Shown here: piece by piece, positions 44,607-54,550 of the stretch | How the letters are laid out: each line of letters starts with the position of its first letter | How positions within the stretch are numbered: the first letter of the stretch is position 1 | Origin: Arcobacter sp. F2176 | GTDB lineage: Bacteria > Campylobacterota > Campylobacteria > Campylobacterales > Arcobacteraceae | Length of the DNA: 64,000 bases | Assembly: GCF_004116465.1 (NCBI RefSeq) | Contig: NZ_PDJV01000006.1 | Coordinates: 1 to 64,000 of the forward strand | Direction of reading: 5' to 3' | Notes under the pieces: model-generated | What the model saw: only the letters and a program-made list of their open reading frames with translations | The model's database searches: none | Told to the model about the DNA's origin: nothing | Position numbers and translations under genes: made by a program

Positions 44607-45853
44607 ACGTCACCCCTTTTCTTAGCATCAGATTTCGAAACAATTGGTAATGCTAAGAATATTAAAATAAATGAAAGTGCAGCTGCAAATCCAATATATG
44701 CATTTGTACCTGTTGGAGGTAATTTACCAAAAACAGTTAATACAATTAAGTCAATCATTAAAATCCAGAACCAAATAAAGAATTTAGGTCTTTTATGTGC
44801 TGGTAAGATTTTAGGATCTCTATCTAAAAATGGTAATAATAAGAATATAACATTTGCAAATCCAAATGCCATTAATCCAATATCAAATGCTTTTAAAGGA
44901 CCAACATTAAAGAAGAAACCTCTTAATACTTCATATGACCATAAGAAATACCACTCAGGATAAATGTGAGTTGGAGTAACCATATTATTAGCTGGATCAA
45001 AGTTAACTGGATCCATAGCAAAGTCATAATGGAAAAATACTAAGTAAAAGTAGAATATTAAGAAAATTCCCATGACTGCTAAATCTTTAGAGATAAATAC
45101 AGGCCAGAAAGGAATAACTTTTGATTCTTTTTTATTTCCAGAAAGATATTTTTCAGCTTCAGCATCAAAATCTAACTCTTCTGAATCTTGATTATTAACA
45201 TGAGGAACTCTTAAAGTATAGAAGTGTAATGCAATTATTCCCATTATAACAACAGGTAATAAGAATACATGTAGCATAAAGAATCTAGTTAATGTAGCAT
45301 CAGCAACATTAAAGTCACCTCTAATCCATACAACTAAAGCATCACCAATAAAAGGAATACCACCAAATAAGTTTGTAATAACCATTGCAGCCCAATAAGA
45401 CATTTGTCCCCAAGGTAACATATATCCAGAGAATCCAGCAGCACTAAATGTCATAAATAATAACATTCCAGAAATCCAAATCATTTCTCTTCCTTGTTTA
45501 TAAGAACCATAATAGATACCTGTAAACATGTGAATATAAATAATTAAGAATACAACAGAAGCTGCAACACCATGCATATGTCTAAATAGCCAACCATATG
45601 CAACTTCTTGCATAATTGTATAGTTAACAGAATCAAATGCTAAATTAATATCTGGTTTGTAGTACATCATCAAGAAAATTCCTGAGATAATTAAAATACT
45701 AAATGTTGTAGCTAAAAGTACACCCATAGCCCATAGAAAGTTAATATCTTTTGGAATCCAATATTCAGTCATCATAACTTTATTGAATGCTGTAAGATTT
45801 AATCTTTGATCTAACCACTCACCAACTGAGTTTGCTTTTTCAAATTTTGCCAT
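44603..45853 (-). CDS. petB: bc1 complex cytochrome b subunit
   Basis: A 416-residue membrane protein with 8 or more helices. The heme-ligand His pairs appear in 'RHMHGVAASVVFLIIYIHMF' and 'RFFMLHVFLLPVVIMGIIALHFYTLR'. The Qo-site motif is 'TPTHIYPEWYFLWSYEVLRGF' (PEWY). It is the quinol-oxidising subunit. The start has AGGAAGG upstream. It lies between petA and petC in the order petA-B-C. Confidence 0.97.
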   Translation of the reverse strand: MAKFEKANSVGEWLDQRLNLTAFNKVMMTEYWIPKDINFLWAMGVLLATTFSILIISGIFLMMYYKPDINLAFDSVNYTIMQEVAYGWLFRHMHGVAASVVFLIIYIHMFTGIYYGSYKQGREMIWISGMLLFMTFSAAGFSGYMLPWGQMSYWAAMVITNLFGGIPFIGDALVVWIRGDFNVADATLTRFFMLHVFLLPVVIMGIIALHFYTLRVPHVNNQDSEELDFDAEAEKYLSGNKKESKVIPFWPVFISKDLAVMGIFLIFYFYLVFFHYDFAMDPVNFDPANNMVTPTHIYPEWYFLWSYEVLRGFFFNVGPLKAFDIGLMAFGFANVIFLLLPFLDRDPKILPAHKRPKFFIWFWILMIDLIVLTVFGKLPPTGTNAYIGFAAALSFILIFLALPIVSKSDAKKRGDV

Positions 45854-45865
45854 TTTATTTCCTTC

Positions 45866-46372
45866 CTACGCTTCTGTTGCTACAAAAGCAGCAATTTCTT
45901 TGTATTCAGGACTAGATTCACCTAAAACAACTTTAGTACCTTCTAATTTAAATGGAGGCACATCAAGTGGTCTTGGTGGTGGTCCAAAAACATTTTCAGC
46001 ACTTGCATTAAACTCACCACCGTGACAGGCACATTTCCAATGAGTTTTTTTCCATGCAGGAATACATCCTAAGTGTGTACATAATCCAATAGCAATAATA
46101 AATCTATCGCTTCCTACAATTAAATCTCTTTTTGATTGATCCATATCTGCTGTTTTTTTAAGAACAAATACTGGTTTACCTCTCCATACGAAAGTTTCTG
46201 GTTCACCTGCTTTTATAGTAGATAAATCTACAGTTGTAAATCCACCAGCTAAAACACTAGGAAGTGGATCCCATGCTTGTTTCATCCCAACAAGCGAAGC
46301 AGCACCACCTACTGCAGCAACTGCAGCAAATGAATAACCAATAAAATCTCGTCTATTAGTTTCGTTAGACAT
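45866..46372 (-). CDS. petA: Rieske iron-sulfur subunit of the bc1 complex
   Basis: A 168-residue protein with an N-terminal membrane segment after a Tat-like 'NRRDFIGYSFAAVAAVGGAASLVG' (RRDF). The cluster motifs CTHLGC and CACHGGEF hold the Cys and His ligands. 'FGPPPRPLDVPPFKLEGTKVV' completes the Rieske fold. It heads petABC, with a TATAAT -10 on the minus strand at 46405-46410. Confidence 0.97.
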   Translation of the reverse strand: MSNETNRRDFIGYSFAAVAAVGGAASLVGMKQAWDPLPSVLAGGFTTVDLSTIKAGEPETFVWRGKPVFVLKKTADMDQSKRDLIVGSDRFIIAIGLCTHLGCIPAWKKTHWKCACHGGEFNASAENVFGPPPRPLDVPPFKLEGTKVVLGESSPEYKEIAAFVATEA

Positions 46373-46404
46373 AATTTGGTTTCCTTTTAAAATAAAATCT
46401 TCCC

Positions 46405-46455
46405 ATTATATTTAAAGATGTCTTAAATTTTTATGACTAAGGTCAAAACTAAGGT
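46405..46455 (-). promoter_or_regulatory. Promoter of petABC with two direct repeats
   Basis: On the minus strand TATAAT lies at 46405-46410, about 33 bases before the petA ATG. ACTAAGGT occurs twice on the + strand at 46436-46443 and 46448-46455, a 12-base spacing just upstream of the expected -35. The repeats could bind an activator. No regulator is assigned. Confidence 0.45.
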
Positions 46456-46550
46456 ATAAAATAGCAAATTGTCTCATATTTACACAAAAGATTAGCTATA
46501 TTGAGCTTCTAAGGTTAAAAATAACCTCAGAATTATAAGTTTAAGTTATA

Positions 46551-48029
46551 TTATTTAGTAATAAATTCGATTATTTTTGATTCTATTTCTTCTTTTTCTA
46601 CTACTTCATCATGCAGAATTTTTGAGTTAAATAGTTCTGAAATTGAATCAGGAATTTTCACTTTACAATCTTTTGAGATATTTTCTAAAGCAGTTTTATC
46701 ATCATATTTTTCATTATTTTGTGAAATAGCATTTAGAACTGTTGGTGAGAACTTTGTCCATTCAGCAGTTGAATACATAACTGTTTTTAAATCTTTTTCT
46801 TTTAAAGTCTCATATGCTTTTAAACAAGTTGCAGTATGGGGATCCATAATATAATCTTTGTCTGTATATCTTTTTATGATTTTTATTCCATATTCATCAT
46901 CAGAGTTTACGGCAGAAAAATATTTTTGTAGTTCTTTTGTCTCTTCTTTAGTCATTTCAAAAAATAGATTTTCATTTAGTGCTTCCATTAATTCTTTTGT
47001 TCTTTTAGCTCCATAAAGACTATAAATAACTCTTTCTATATTAGAAGATTTAAGGATATCCATTGCAGGAGATTTTGTAAGTTGTAGCTCTTTTCCTCTA
47101 ATATCATAGATACCTGTATTAATCCATTGAGTTAAGATATTATTTTTATTTGAAGCAACTAAAAGTTTTTCAATTGGTACACCCATATTAAGTGCATAAA
47201 AGCCCCCTAAAACATTTCCAAAGTTTCCACTTGGAACTATTAAGTAAATTTTTTCTCCAAATGTTATTTCATTTTGTTTAAGCAATTGAATATATGACCA
47301 AAAATGATAAATAATTTGGAATATGATTCTTCCAAAATTAACTGAATTTGCCGCACTTAATTTTATGTCATCCTTTTTCAACTCATCTCTAAATGTATTT
47401 GATGCAAGCAATTTTTTTAATGCTGTTTGTGCATCATCAAAATTTCCTTTTATCCCTATTACTTTTAAGTTTGCTCCATCTTCTGTAACCATTTGAAGTC
47501 TCTGTACATCACTAGTACCACCACTTGGATAAAGACAAGCAACTTGAATATTATCTTTATTTTTAAAAGTATTTAAGGCAGCTGGTCCTGTATCTCCAGA
47601 AGTTGCAGCTAAAATTAAATATTTTTCATCTTTGCTTTTTGCAATTGAACTTAAAATAGAACCAAAAGGTTGTAGTGCCATATCTTTAAAAGCCCTTGTT
47701 GGTCCATGATATTGCTCATGTACAAATAAGTCATTTTCTATTTTAACTACAGGGCAAGGATTTGATGCATCATCAAAACTATCATATAAATCTAAAGCTT
47801 TTTTTATTTCACTTTCATCTATATCAATATCAAAAGCTTTAAGTATGTCATACGCTAGTTCTTTATAGCTTGAGTTAATATGATTTTGTAAAAAGTCATC
47901 TTCAAGTTTTGGTAAACTTTTGGGTACATAAAGTCCTCCAAAAGAAGCACTCGGGCTTAAAATTGCTTCGCTAAAACTTACTTCATTAGCTTTAACACCA
48001 TCATTTCCTCTTGTTTCTATAAAATTCAT
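46551..48029 (-). CDS. thrC: Threonine synthase
   Basis: A 492-residue PLP enzyme of the long (fungal/proteobacterial) type. It has 'FVHEQYHGPTRAFKDMALQPFG' (PLP Lys), 'LAATSGDTGPAALNTF' and 'YLIVPSGNFGNVLGGFYALNMG'. It makes threonine from phosphohomoserine, the product of ThrB (15112-15993), which is not in the same operon. It follows argB after a 14-base gap. A small hairpin at 46511-46526 lies beyond its stop. Confidence 0.96.
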   Translation of the reverse strand: MNFIETRGNDGVKANEVSFSEAILSPSASFGGLYVPKSLPKLEDDFLQNHINSSYKELAYDILKAFDIDIDESEIKKALDLYDSFDDASNPCPVVKIENDLFVHEQYHGPTRAFKDMALQPFGSILSSIAKSKDEKYLILAATSGDTGPAALNTFKNKDNIQVACLYPSGGTSDVQRLQMVTEDGANLKVIGIKGNFDDAQTALKKLLASNTFRDELKKDDIKLSAANSVNFGRIIFQIIYHFWSYIQLLKQNEITFGEKIYLIVPSGNFGNVLGGFYALNMGVPIEKLLVASNKNNILTQWINTGIYDIRGKELQLTKSPAMDILKSSNIERVIYSLYGAKRTKELMEALNENLFFEMTKEETKELQKYFSAVNSDDEYGIKIIKRYTDKDYIMDPHTATCLKAYETLKEKDLKTVMYSTAEWTKFSPTVLNAISQNNEKYDDKTALENISKDCKVKIPDSISELFNSKILHDEVVEKEEIESKIIEFITK

Positions 48030-48043
48030 ATTAGTCCTTACTT

Positions 48044-48943
48044 TTAGTCATTTAATAATTTTTCTAAATTTATTCCATTATTTGGATTGTCTTTTCTTAC
48101 AAATTGTGTACCAATTCCATCACTTGTAAATAGTTCAAGAATAATTGAATGTTCAACTCTTCCATCAATTATGTGAGCTTTGTTTACACCATTGTAAATA
48201 GCTTCTATGCAAGAGTCAACTTTTGGTATCATACCACCAGCTATTGTTCCATCTTTTTTATAAGACTCAACATCTGATTTGTCTAGTGAGTTTAATAGAT
48301 TTTTATCTTTATCAAGAACTCCTACTGTATCAGTCAAAAATAGAACTTTTTGTGCTCCAAGTGCAATGGCTATTTTACTAGCTGCCACATCTGCATTTAT
48401 ATTAAATCCAGGGTGTCCAGGCTCTTTTGCATCGGCAATTGGTGCAATAACTGGAACAAATCCTTCATTTATAAGATTTGTAATCATTTTTCCATTGATT
48501 TGAGTAATAACACCTGTATATCCAAACTTTCCACCATCTTTTGCTTGGGCTTGTATAATAGAAGAATCTTTTCCTGAAATACCTATGGCTTTTGCTCCAT
48601 GATAGTTTAAAAGTGAAGTTATATTTTTATTGATTTCTCCACTTAAAACCATTTCCACAACTCTCATACTATCACCACAAGTTACCCTATGTCCATCAAT
48701 AAACTCAGAGTGAATTTCAAGTTTTTTCAATAATTCAGAAATTCTAGCTCCTCCACCATGTACGATTACAGGTTTGATTCCCACAAGTGAAAGTAGGGCA
48801 ATATCTTGAGCAAATTTTTCTTGTAAATCAGGAGAAGTTTGCGCGCTTCCCCCATATTTGATAACAATTATTTTTCCATAGAATTTTTTAATATATGGAA
48901 TGGCATCAAGTAGTGTTTCTACAGTTGTATTTTTTCTTTGCAT
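48044..48943 (-). CDS. argB: Acetylglutamate kinase
   Basis: A 299-residue amino-acid kinase: 'IVIKYGGSAQTSPDLQEKFAQDI', 'KPVIVHGGGARISELLKKL', 'DGHRVTCGDSMRVVEMVLSGEINK', 'NINADVAASKIAIALGAQKVLFLTDTVGVLD' and 'GGMIPKVDSCIEAI'. It phosphorylates N-acetylglutamate in arginine synthesis. It is the first gene of the argB-thrC pair on the minus strand and stands divergent from addA. Confidence 0.97.
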   Translation of the reverse strand: MQRKNTTVETLLDAIPYIKKFYGKIIVIKYGGSAQTSPDLQEKFAQDIALLSLVGIKPVIVHGGGARISELLKKLEIHSEFIDGHRVTCGDSMRVVEMVLSGEINKNITSLLNYHGAKAIGISGKDSSIIQAQAKDGGKFGYTGVITQINGKMITNLINEGFVPVIAPIADAKEPGHPGFNINADVAASKIAIALGAQKVLFLTDTVGVLDKDKNLLNSLDKSDVESYKKDGTIAGGMIPKVDSCIEAIYNGVNKAHIIDGRVEHSIILELFTSDGIGTQFVRKDNPNNGINLEKLLND

Positions 48944-49038
48944 AATTTTAAAACCTTATTAAAAAGTGAGGCATTATACAACAAATTTTCTTTTTGTAAT
49001 ATAATGCAATATTTGGTAGATTTTTAGTATCATTTTTC

Positions 49039-51774
49039 ATGAAAAATTATTTGGCATTAAAAGCTAGTGCAGGAAGTGGAAAAACCTTTGCATTAACTGT
49101 AAGATACATTTCGTTGTTATTAAAAGGGGCTAGTCCCACTGAAGTTTTGGCTTTAACTTTTACTAATAAAGCTGCAAAAGAGATGAGTGAAAGAATCTTT
49201 AAGACTTTGAAGAGTTTGGGTGAAGATAAGATTTATCTTGAGCAGATTTCAAATGTATCAGAACTATCAGTTGAGCAAATACTCAATAAAAAAGATTATC
49301 TTATAAATTTATATTTAAATTCCGAACTCTCTATTTATACAATTGATAAATTTGTAAATAAAATCTTAAGAGAGTTTAGTGGATATATAGGCGTTGATGA
49401 TGATTTCTCAATTAAGCAAGATAATATAGAAAATCTTGAATATAAATTCTTACAATCACTAAATTTAGAAAATTTTGATAAATTGATTAACTTCTCATAT
49501 TATGAAGCTAAAAAGTTTAACTCTATATTTGATATTTTTTTAAATTTAAATGAAAAGAATGAAGATTTTAAAATAGTTCCAATAGAAGAAAATTTAATAA
49601 ATTTACAAAAAAACTTAGCTTTAGAAATCGCATATAAATTAAAAAAACATATTCAAAACTGTCCAAGTGCTTCAAACGCGGCTTTAAAATCTGTTGATTT
49701 TGATAACTTTGAAGAGTTGTTGCTTAAAGGAAAAACTTGGCTTACAAAAGAGGTATCTACAGATTCACGGGATTTTAAAAAGTGTTCTAATGAAGAGTTT
49801 GAACAAAACTTTCAAGAATTAAAAATGCAAATAAGTAATTACTATAAATTAAGATCTTCTTATTCCCTTAGCTCTTTATATGAGTTATACAAATTGTTTA
49901 AGGATTTTAAAAAGAGTTATAATAAAAATAAAAACTATTTCACTTTTAATGATATTTCAAATTATGTATATGAACTACTCTCAAGTAAAATTGATAAGGA
50001 CTTTTTATACTTTAGACTAGATAGTAAATATAACCATATTTTAATAGATGAGTTCCAAGACACTTCACTTTTACAATACAAAATTTTAGAACCACTTATA
50101 GAAGAAGCACTTTCAGGTAATAGTGAAAAGTTCAAGTCATTTTTTTATGTGGGTGATATTAAACAATCAATTTATAGATTTAGAGGTGGAAAAAGGGAAC
50201 TTTTTGATTTCGTAAGTAAAAAACACAATCAAATAGAAACAGAGATTTTAAATACAAATTTTAGAAGTGCTAAAAATATAGTTGAGTTTGTAAATAGGGC
50301 CTTTATAAATTTAAATAATTATGAATACTATGAACAATTAAGTAATATTGAAAATGGCTATGTGGAAGTAATAAGCGATGATAAACTAAAAGAAGAGGAA
50401 AAATATCAAACAATAGCAAGTACAATTGCTAAACTTATTAGAAAAAATATTGATCCAAATTCAATTGCTATTTTAACATATACAAATGATGATGTTCTGG
50501 AACTTTATTCATACTTAAGTAAGATGTTTCCAACCCTTAAAATCTCTACAGAGATGACTTCAAAACTTATTAATCAAGAGAATGTAAAAGCTTGTATAAA
50601 TGCTATAAAATATCTTTATTATAAAGAAAATATTTATAAAGAGAATTTAAATGCAATAATTGGAAATGCTCCAAATACAAAATTAGATTTTGATTTCGAC
50701 TTAGAAGAAAATAGGGTATTTGAACTTGTTTTAAAAGTGGCAAAATATTTTAATATCTTAGATGACAATGTAATAAAATTTGTTGAAGAATCAAAAAACT
50801 TCACTGATATTGTTGATTTTGTTTATGAAGTTGATTTAATGGAAACCCCAATTGAAAATAAAGAACAAATTGGTTTACAAATTTTGACTATCTTTAAATC
50901 AAAAGGGTTGGAATTTGATACTGTAATTTTACTTGATAGAATTAAAAATAAAAATGCCGATAGAAGTTCATTATTGTTTGAATATAGTGGAGTTTATTTG
51001 GATAATGTATATTATAAAATCTCAAATCTAGAAAACTTTGATGAAAACTATAAACGTGCATTAAATAAAGAAAAAGCACTGCAAGCAGAAGATGAGATAA
51101 ATATTTTATATGTGGCTCTAACAAGGGCAAAAAGTAATTTGTTTATTTTCAAAAAAGAGGAAAAATCTGTTTTTGATTTGCTCGGATTAGAGTCTTGTAA
51201 GATAGGTGAGTTAGTTATAAATCAATTTACAAAAGATTCTAATGAAAAAATAGAAAAAGTAGAGTATAAACCTTTGAGTTTAGGAAGACAAACAAATAAA
51301 TCTGTAAAAAATTATGAAGAAGATTTTGAATTAAAAGCAAGATATTTTGGAATAACAACGCATTATTGTTTAGAGATGATGAATGACTTTACAATTGAAC
51401 AATTAGAATACTCTTTAAATCTCACTAAAAGTAGATATTCTGTCTATTTAAAGGATAAAGAGTTTGATGATATAAAACAAAGGATATCTTTATTAATTCA
51501 AAATGAAGAGTTTAATAGCTTTTTAGATGATGCAAATTTTTTAAGGGAGCAATCTTTAATTTATAATGGTGAAATCAAAATAATAGATTTACTTATAGAG
51601 AAAGAAAATAAATATTATATTTTTGATTATAAGACAACAGTTCAAGAAAATAAAGAACACGAAAAACAAATATCATTTTATAAAAAAGCAATTAAAGAGA
51701 TAATCAACAGTGATGAGGTGTATGCTTATTTAGTGTATTTAGGAAATGAAAAAGCTTATTTAAAATCTATTTAA
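49039..51774 (+). CDS. addA: AddA-like UvrD-family helicase/nuclease
   Basis: A 911-residue UvrD-type protein. Walker A is ASAGSGKT at residues 9-16, followed by 'LALTFTNKAAKEMSERI' (motif Ia). Motif II is 'HILIDEFQDTSLLQYKIL', later motifs include 'VGDIKQSIYRFRGG' and 'NILYVALTRAKSNLFIF'. A C-terminal RecB-type nuclease has 'HYCLEMM', the catalytic 'YIFDYKTTVQENKEH' and Q-x-x-x-Y. It is shorter than Bacillus AddA (about 1230), as is usual for Campylobacterota. With AddB (2776-5136) it would repair double-strand breaks. Confidence 0.88.
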   Translation: MKNYLALKASAGSGKTFALTVRYISLLLKGASPTEVLALTFTNKAAKEMSERIFKTLKSLGEDKIYLEQISNVSELSVEQILNKKDYLINLYLNSELSIYTIDKFVNKILREFSGYIGVDDDFSIKQDNIENLEYKFLQSLNLENFDKLINFSYYEAKKFNSIFDIFLNLNEKNEDFKIVPIEENLINLQKNLALEIAYKLKKHIQNCPSASNAALKSVDFDNFEELLLKGKTWLTKEVSTDSRDFKKCSNEEFEQNFQELKMQISNYYKLRSSYSLSSLYELYKLFKDFKKSYNKNKNYFTFNDISNYVYELLSSKIDKDFLYFRLDSKYNHILIDEFQDTSLLQYKILEPLIEEALSGNSEKFKSFFYVGDIKQSIYRFRGGKRELFDFVSKKHNQIETEILNTNFRSAKNIVEFVNRAFINLNNYEYYEQLSNIENGYVEVISDDKLKEEEKYQTIASTIAKLIRKNIDPNSIAILTYTNDDVLELYSYLSKMFPTLKISTEMTSKLINQENVKACINAIKYLYYKENIYKENLNAIIGNAPNTKLDFDFDLEENRVFELVLKVAKYFNILDDNVIKFVEESKNFTDIVDFVYEVDLMETPIENKEQIGLQILTIFKSKGLEFDTVILLDRIKNKNADRSSLLFEYSGVYLDNVYYKISNLENFDENYKRALNKEKALQAEDEINILYVALTRAKSNLFIFKKEEKSVFDLLGLESCKIGELVINQFTKDSNEKIEKVEYKPLSLGRQTNKSVKNYEEDFELKARYFGITTHYCLEMMNDFTIEQLEYSLNLTKSRYSVYLKDKEFDDIKQRISLLIQNEEFNSFLDDANFLREQSLIYNGEIKIIDLLIEKENKYYIFDYKTTVQENKEHEKQISFYKKAIKEIINSDEVYAYLVYLGNEKAYLKSI

Positions 51775-52331
51775 ATAAAGTATCTAATTGAGGCGAAACC
51801 AAAAACTTTGCAATCTTGTACTTGTTTTATTTGTGAATCATCAATAATACCACCAAGTGCTATTATTTTTATATTATAATTTTTTTGCATATCTTTTAAT
51901 ACTTTAACTCCCTTTGCTTGACCTTTATTTGGGGTATAAAAAATAGGAGAGTAAGTTATTGCATCTGCTCTTTCTTGTATTGCTTTTTTTATATCTTCTT
52001 CATTGTGGCAAGAGATTATTGTGTATAGATTTTTTTCTTTTGCAATTTTTATTTTATCAAATTGTTGTGAAGTGAGGTGAATGCCACAATTTAGATTTAT
52101 TGCTAATTCTAAATTTCCATTTAGAATAATTTGTTTTACATTAAATCTTTTGCAAGTGTTTATAAATATATTTGCAAGCTCTTCATAATTTGATGATTCC
52201 TTATCTCTAAAACATGCCATATCAACTCTTTTATTGGTTAATACATCTTCTAGTTTTTCTTCAAATATATTTTTATCATTTGTATAATATTGGGGGTCAG
52301 TAATAAGATAATAGTTAAAAATTTGATTCAT
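51771..52331 (-). CDS. ThiE/TenI-like protein
   Basis: A 186-residue (beta/alpha)8-type protein. It has 'YYLITDPQYYTNDKNIFEEKLEDVL', the phosphate-loop-like 'KIIALGGIIDDSQIKQVQDCKVFGFASIRYF' and 'YSPIFYTPNKGQAKGVKVLKDM', matching the thiamine-phosphate synthase superfamily (ThiE/TenI). The usual ThiE catalytic residues are only partly visible. It is either a short ThiE or TenI, and no other thi gene is near. It overlaps the addA end by 4 bases, tail to tail. Confidence 0.7.
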   Translation of the reverse strand: MNQIFNYYLITDPQYYTNDKNIFEEKLEDVLTNKRVDMACFRDKESSNYEELANIFINTCKRFNVKQIILNGNLELAINLNCGIHLTSQQFDKIKIAKEKNLYTIISCHNEEDIKKAIQERADAITYSPIFYTPNKGQAKGVKVLKDMQKNYNIKIIALGGIIDDSQIKQVQDCKVFGFASIRYFI

Positions 52332-52353
52332 CTTTAGCCTAATTATTGGATAT

Positions 52354-52390
52354 AAAAAAAGGGGAAGACTTTTTGTCTTCCCCTTTTTTA
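52354..52390. terminator. Bidirectional terminator behind atpB
   Basis: AAAAAAGGGGAAGAC pairs with GTCTTCCCCTTTTTT around TTTTT. It is a strong stem with A and T runs on both sides, between the ThiE/TenI-like gene start and the atpB stop. Confidence 0.9.
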
Positions 52391-52433
52391 GGAGTCATTT
52401 ATTAATGATTCTCAGACCATAGTGCTTTCAGAT

Positions 52434-52465
52434 CATTAAAAGTGACCTTAGTCACTTATTAATGG
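52434..52465. terminator. Hairpin at the atpB stop
   Basis: AAGTGAC (52440-52446) and GTCACTT (52451-52457) form a perfect stem with a CTTA loop, extended by CATTAA/TTAATG. It overlaps the atpB stop and precedes the stronger terminator at 52354-52390. It may protect the mRNA end. Confidence 0.5.
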
Positions 52466-53145
52466 TCTTCATGCTCCATCATGATAGAACCTGCGATATA
52501 TACGTAAGTTAAAATCATGAAAATAAACGCTTGTAAAAATGCAAACGCTGTTAATAGGAAAAATCCTGGAAGTGGTAATAACCAAGGCACTAACATTAAA
52601 AGTACCATTAAGAACATATCATCCCCTCTAATTGAACCAAAAAGTCTGAATGATAATGAAATAATTCTTGACAAATGAGAAATAATTTCAATAGGGAACA
52701 TTAAAGGTGCTAGTATTGGCATAGGTCCCATAAAGTGTGCAAAGTAACCTACAAAACCATTTTTCTTAATACCTAAGTAGTTGTAATAAACAAATACTAT
52801 TAATGCTAACGATAAAGTAAAGTTGATATTACTAGTAGTAGATTCAAAACCTGGAATTACACCCATTAAGTTTCCAACAACAACAACTAGACCTAATGAA
52901 CCAATTAATGGTAAATATTTTCTAGCATTCTCTTCACCCATAGTATCTGCACCCATAGATACAACACCACCAATATATGCTTCCATTACATTTTGTGCAC
53001 CAGTTGGGACAAGTTGCATCTTTCTTGTTGCTGCTCTAGCAACTAAAAATATAATCGCAATTACTAAAACATAATGCGACAGGATAATCCATTCTTGACT
53101 ATGACCACCGATAGCGCCTAAGAATGTAAATAATCTTCCTTCCAT
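52459..53145 (-). CDS. atpB: ATP synthase F0 subunit a
   Basis: A 228-residue membrane protein with five or six helices. The proton-channel Arg is in '[27 protein letters not shown]', and the last helix contains '[32 protein letters not shown]'. It forms the proton half-channels with the c-ring. atpB stands alone, apart from the other atp genes, as in other Campylobacterota (from memory). AGGAAG precedes the ATG. Confidence 0.96.
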   Translation of the reverse strand: MEGRLFTFLGAIGGHSQEWIILSHYVLVIAIIFLVARAATRKMQLVPTGAQNVMEAYIGGVVSMGADTMGEENARKYLPLIGSLGLVVVVGNLMGVIPGFESTTSNINFTLSLALIVFVYYNYLGIKKNGFVGYFAHFMGPMPILAPLMFPIEIISHLSRIISLSFRLFGSIRGDDMFLMVLLMLVPWLLPLPGFFLLTAFAFLQAFIFMILTYVYIAGSIMMEHEDH

Positions 53146-53236
53146 TTTCTTCCTTCTATGTGATTTCTTCTATTTTATTATGGTGCCTATTATATACTGA
53201 AATTTCTAAATTTTTTATAAATAGTATAAAAAATAA

Positions 53237-54442
53237 TCAGATTTGTTTAAATCTGTAACCATTTTGTTTCAAATTTTCTCTTATTACTTTTTGATGTTCT
53301 TCACCTTTTGTTTCTAATGAAACAGTAAGATAAGCTTCCCCAAACTCCAGTTTTATAGAGCTTCTATCGTAATCTATTTGAACAATATTTGCATCACTTG
53401 ATTGAAAAATTGATGTTAGATGCATCAAAGAACCTGGTTTATCAATAAGTGTTACCATAAGATTCATTTTTCTATAAGATTTTACTAAACCTTTTTCAAT
53501 AATCTGAGATAACATAGTTACATCAATATTACCTCCACTAATAATTGCACAAACTTTTAAATTTTCTACTTCTATTTTCTCATGCATAAGTGCTGCAACT
53601 GAAACAGCACCTGCTCCTTCAACTACAAGTTTATGTTTTTCAAGTAAAAATAAAATTGCATTTGCAATTTCATGCTCTTCTACATCTATTATTTCATCAA
53701 CATATTCTAAAGCATAGTCAAGTAGCTTTGGTGTTACAACTTTTACGGCAATTCCATCTGCTATAGTTTTTACAGATGTTGAATCAATAGGTAGTCTTGC
53801 TTCAAAAGAGTCTTTCATCCCCCTAGCACCACTTGCAACAACTCCTACAATTTTAATATTAGGATTTATTGATTTTGCAGCAACAGCAGCACCTGCAATC
53901 AATCCTCCTCCACCAATTGGGATTACTAAAACATCTAAGTCTTCAATTTGTTCTACTATTTCTATTCCAATAGTTCCTTGTCCTGCAATTACTTTATCAT
54001 TAGCAAAAGCATGAATAAATGTTTTACTCTTCTCTTCGCAAAATTTAATTGCAGCTGCATATGCTTCATCATAGTTTTGTCCAGTTAGAACAACATTTGC
54101 TCCATATTGTTTAACACCACTTACTTTTGTAAGGGGTGTAGCTTCAGGCATAAATATAGTTGCATCACATCCAAAATAGTTTCCTGCATAAGCAATACCT
54201 TGTGCATGATTTCCAGCACTTGCTGCTACTATTCCTATATTTCTAGTCTCTTCATCTAGTGATGCAACTTTATTAAAAGCACCTCTTATTTTGAAACTTC
54301 CTGTTAATTGTAGATTCTCTTTTTTTAAGAAAACATTACTATTAAGTTTCTCACTTAAAAATGGCGCATATGTAAGGGGCGTTTTTAATATGATTCCTTC
54401 TAGTTTTGTTTTTGCTTCTTGTATATCTTTTAATGTAATCAT
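53237..54442 (-). CDS. ilvA: Threonine ammonia-lyase (threonine dehydratase)
   Basis: A 401-residue PLP enzyme from the second ATG (MITLKDIQEAK). An upstream ATG at 54457 adds five residues but has no ribosome site. The PLP Lys is in 'LTGSFKIRGAFNKVA'; 'AASAGNHAQGIAYAGN' and 'PIGGGGLIAGAAVAAK' bind the cofactor. A C-terminal ACT-like domain (about residues 325-401) is present. It turns threonine into 2-oxobutanoate for isoleucine synthesis. It lies behind metE on the minus strand, with two hairpins between them. Confidence 0.93.
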   Translation of the reverse strand: MITLKDIQEAKTKLEGIILKTPLTYAPFLSEKLNSNVFLKKENLQLTGSFKIRGAFNKVASLDEETRNIGIVAASAGNHAQGIAYAGNYFGCDATIFMPEATPLTKVSGVKQYGANVVLTGQNYDEAYAAAIKFCEEKSKTFIHAFANDKVIAGQGTIGIEIVEQIEDLDVLVIPIGGGGLIAGAAVAAKSINPNIKIVGVVASGARGMKDSFEARLPIDSTSVKTIADGIAVKVVTPKLLDYALEYVDEIIDVEEHEIANAILFLLEKHKLVVEGAGAVSVAALMHEKIEVENLKVCAIISGGNIDVTMLSQIIEKGLVKSYRKMNLMVTLIDKPGSLMHLTSIFQSSDANIVQIDYDRSSIKLEFGEAYLTVSLETKGEEHQKVIRENLKQNGYRFKQI

Positions 54443-54480
54443 TTTATATCTTTTCATATTTTTTGTTTGAAATGTTATCT

Positions 54481-54523
54481 AAAAATAGTTTTTACTATTA
54501 TTATTTGAGTAAAAACTATTTTT
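54481..54523. terminator. Hairpin A between metE and ilvA
   Basis: AAAAATAGTTTTTAC (54481-54495) pairs perfectly with GTAAAAACTATTTTT (54509-54523). It is AT-rich but long. On the minus strand the stem ends in a T run, so it would act as a terminator for metE. Confidence 0.65.
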
Positions 54524-54550
54524 AAATAAGGGGTAAATTACCCCTTATTT
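54524..54550. terminator. Hairpin B overlapping the metE stop
   Basis: AAATAAGGGGTAA (54524-54536) pairs perfectly with TTACCCCTTATTT (54538-54550) around a single base. It contains the metE stop codon (54545-54547), and hairpin A follows directly. Confidence 0.65.

Noticed and set aside
46500-46530. Terminator for thrC
   Set aside because: GAGGTTA/TAACCTT can pair, but no T run follows on the minus strand, so I do not list it as a separate terminator.
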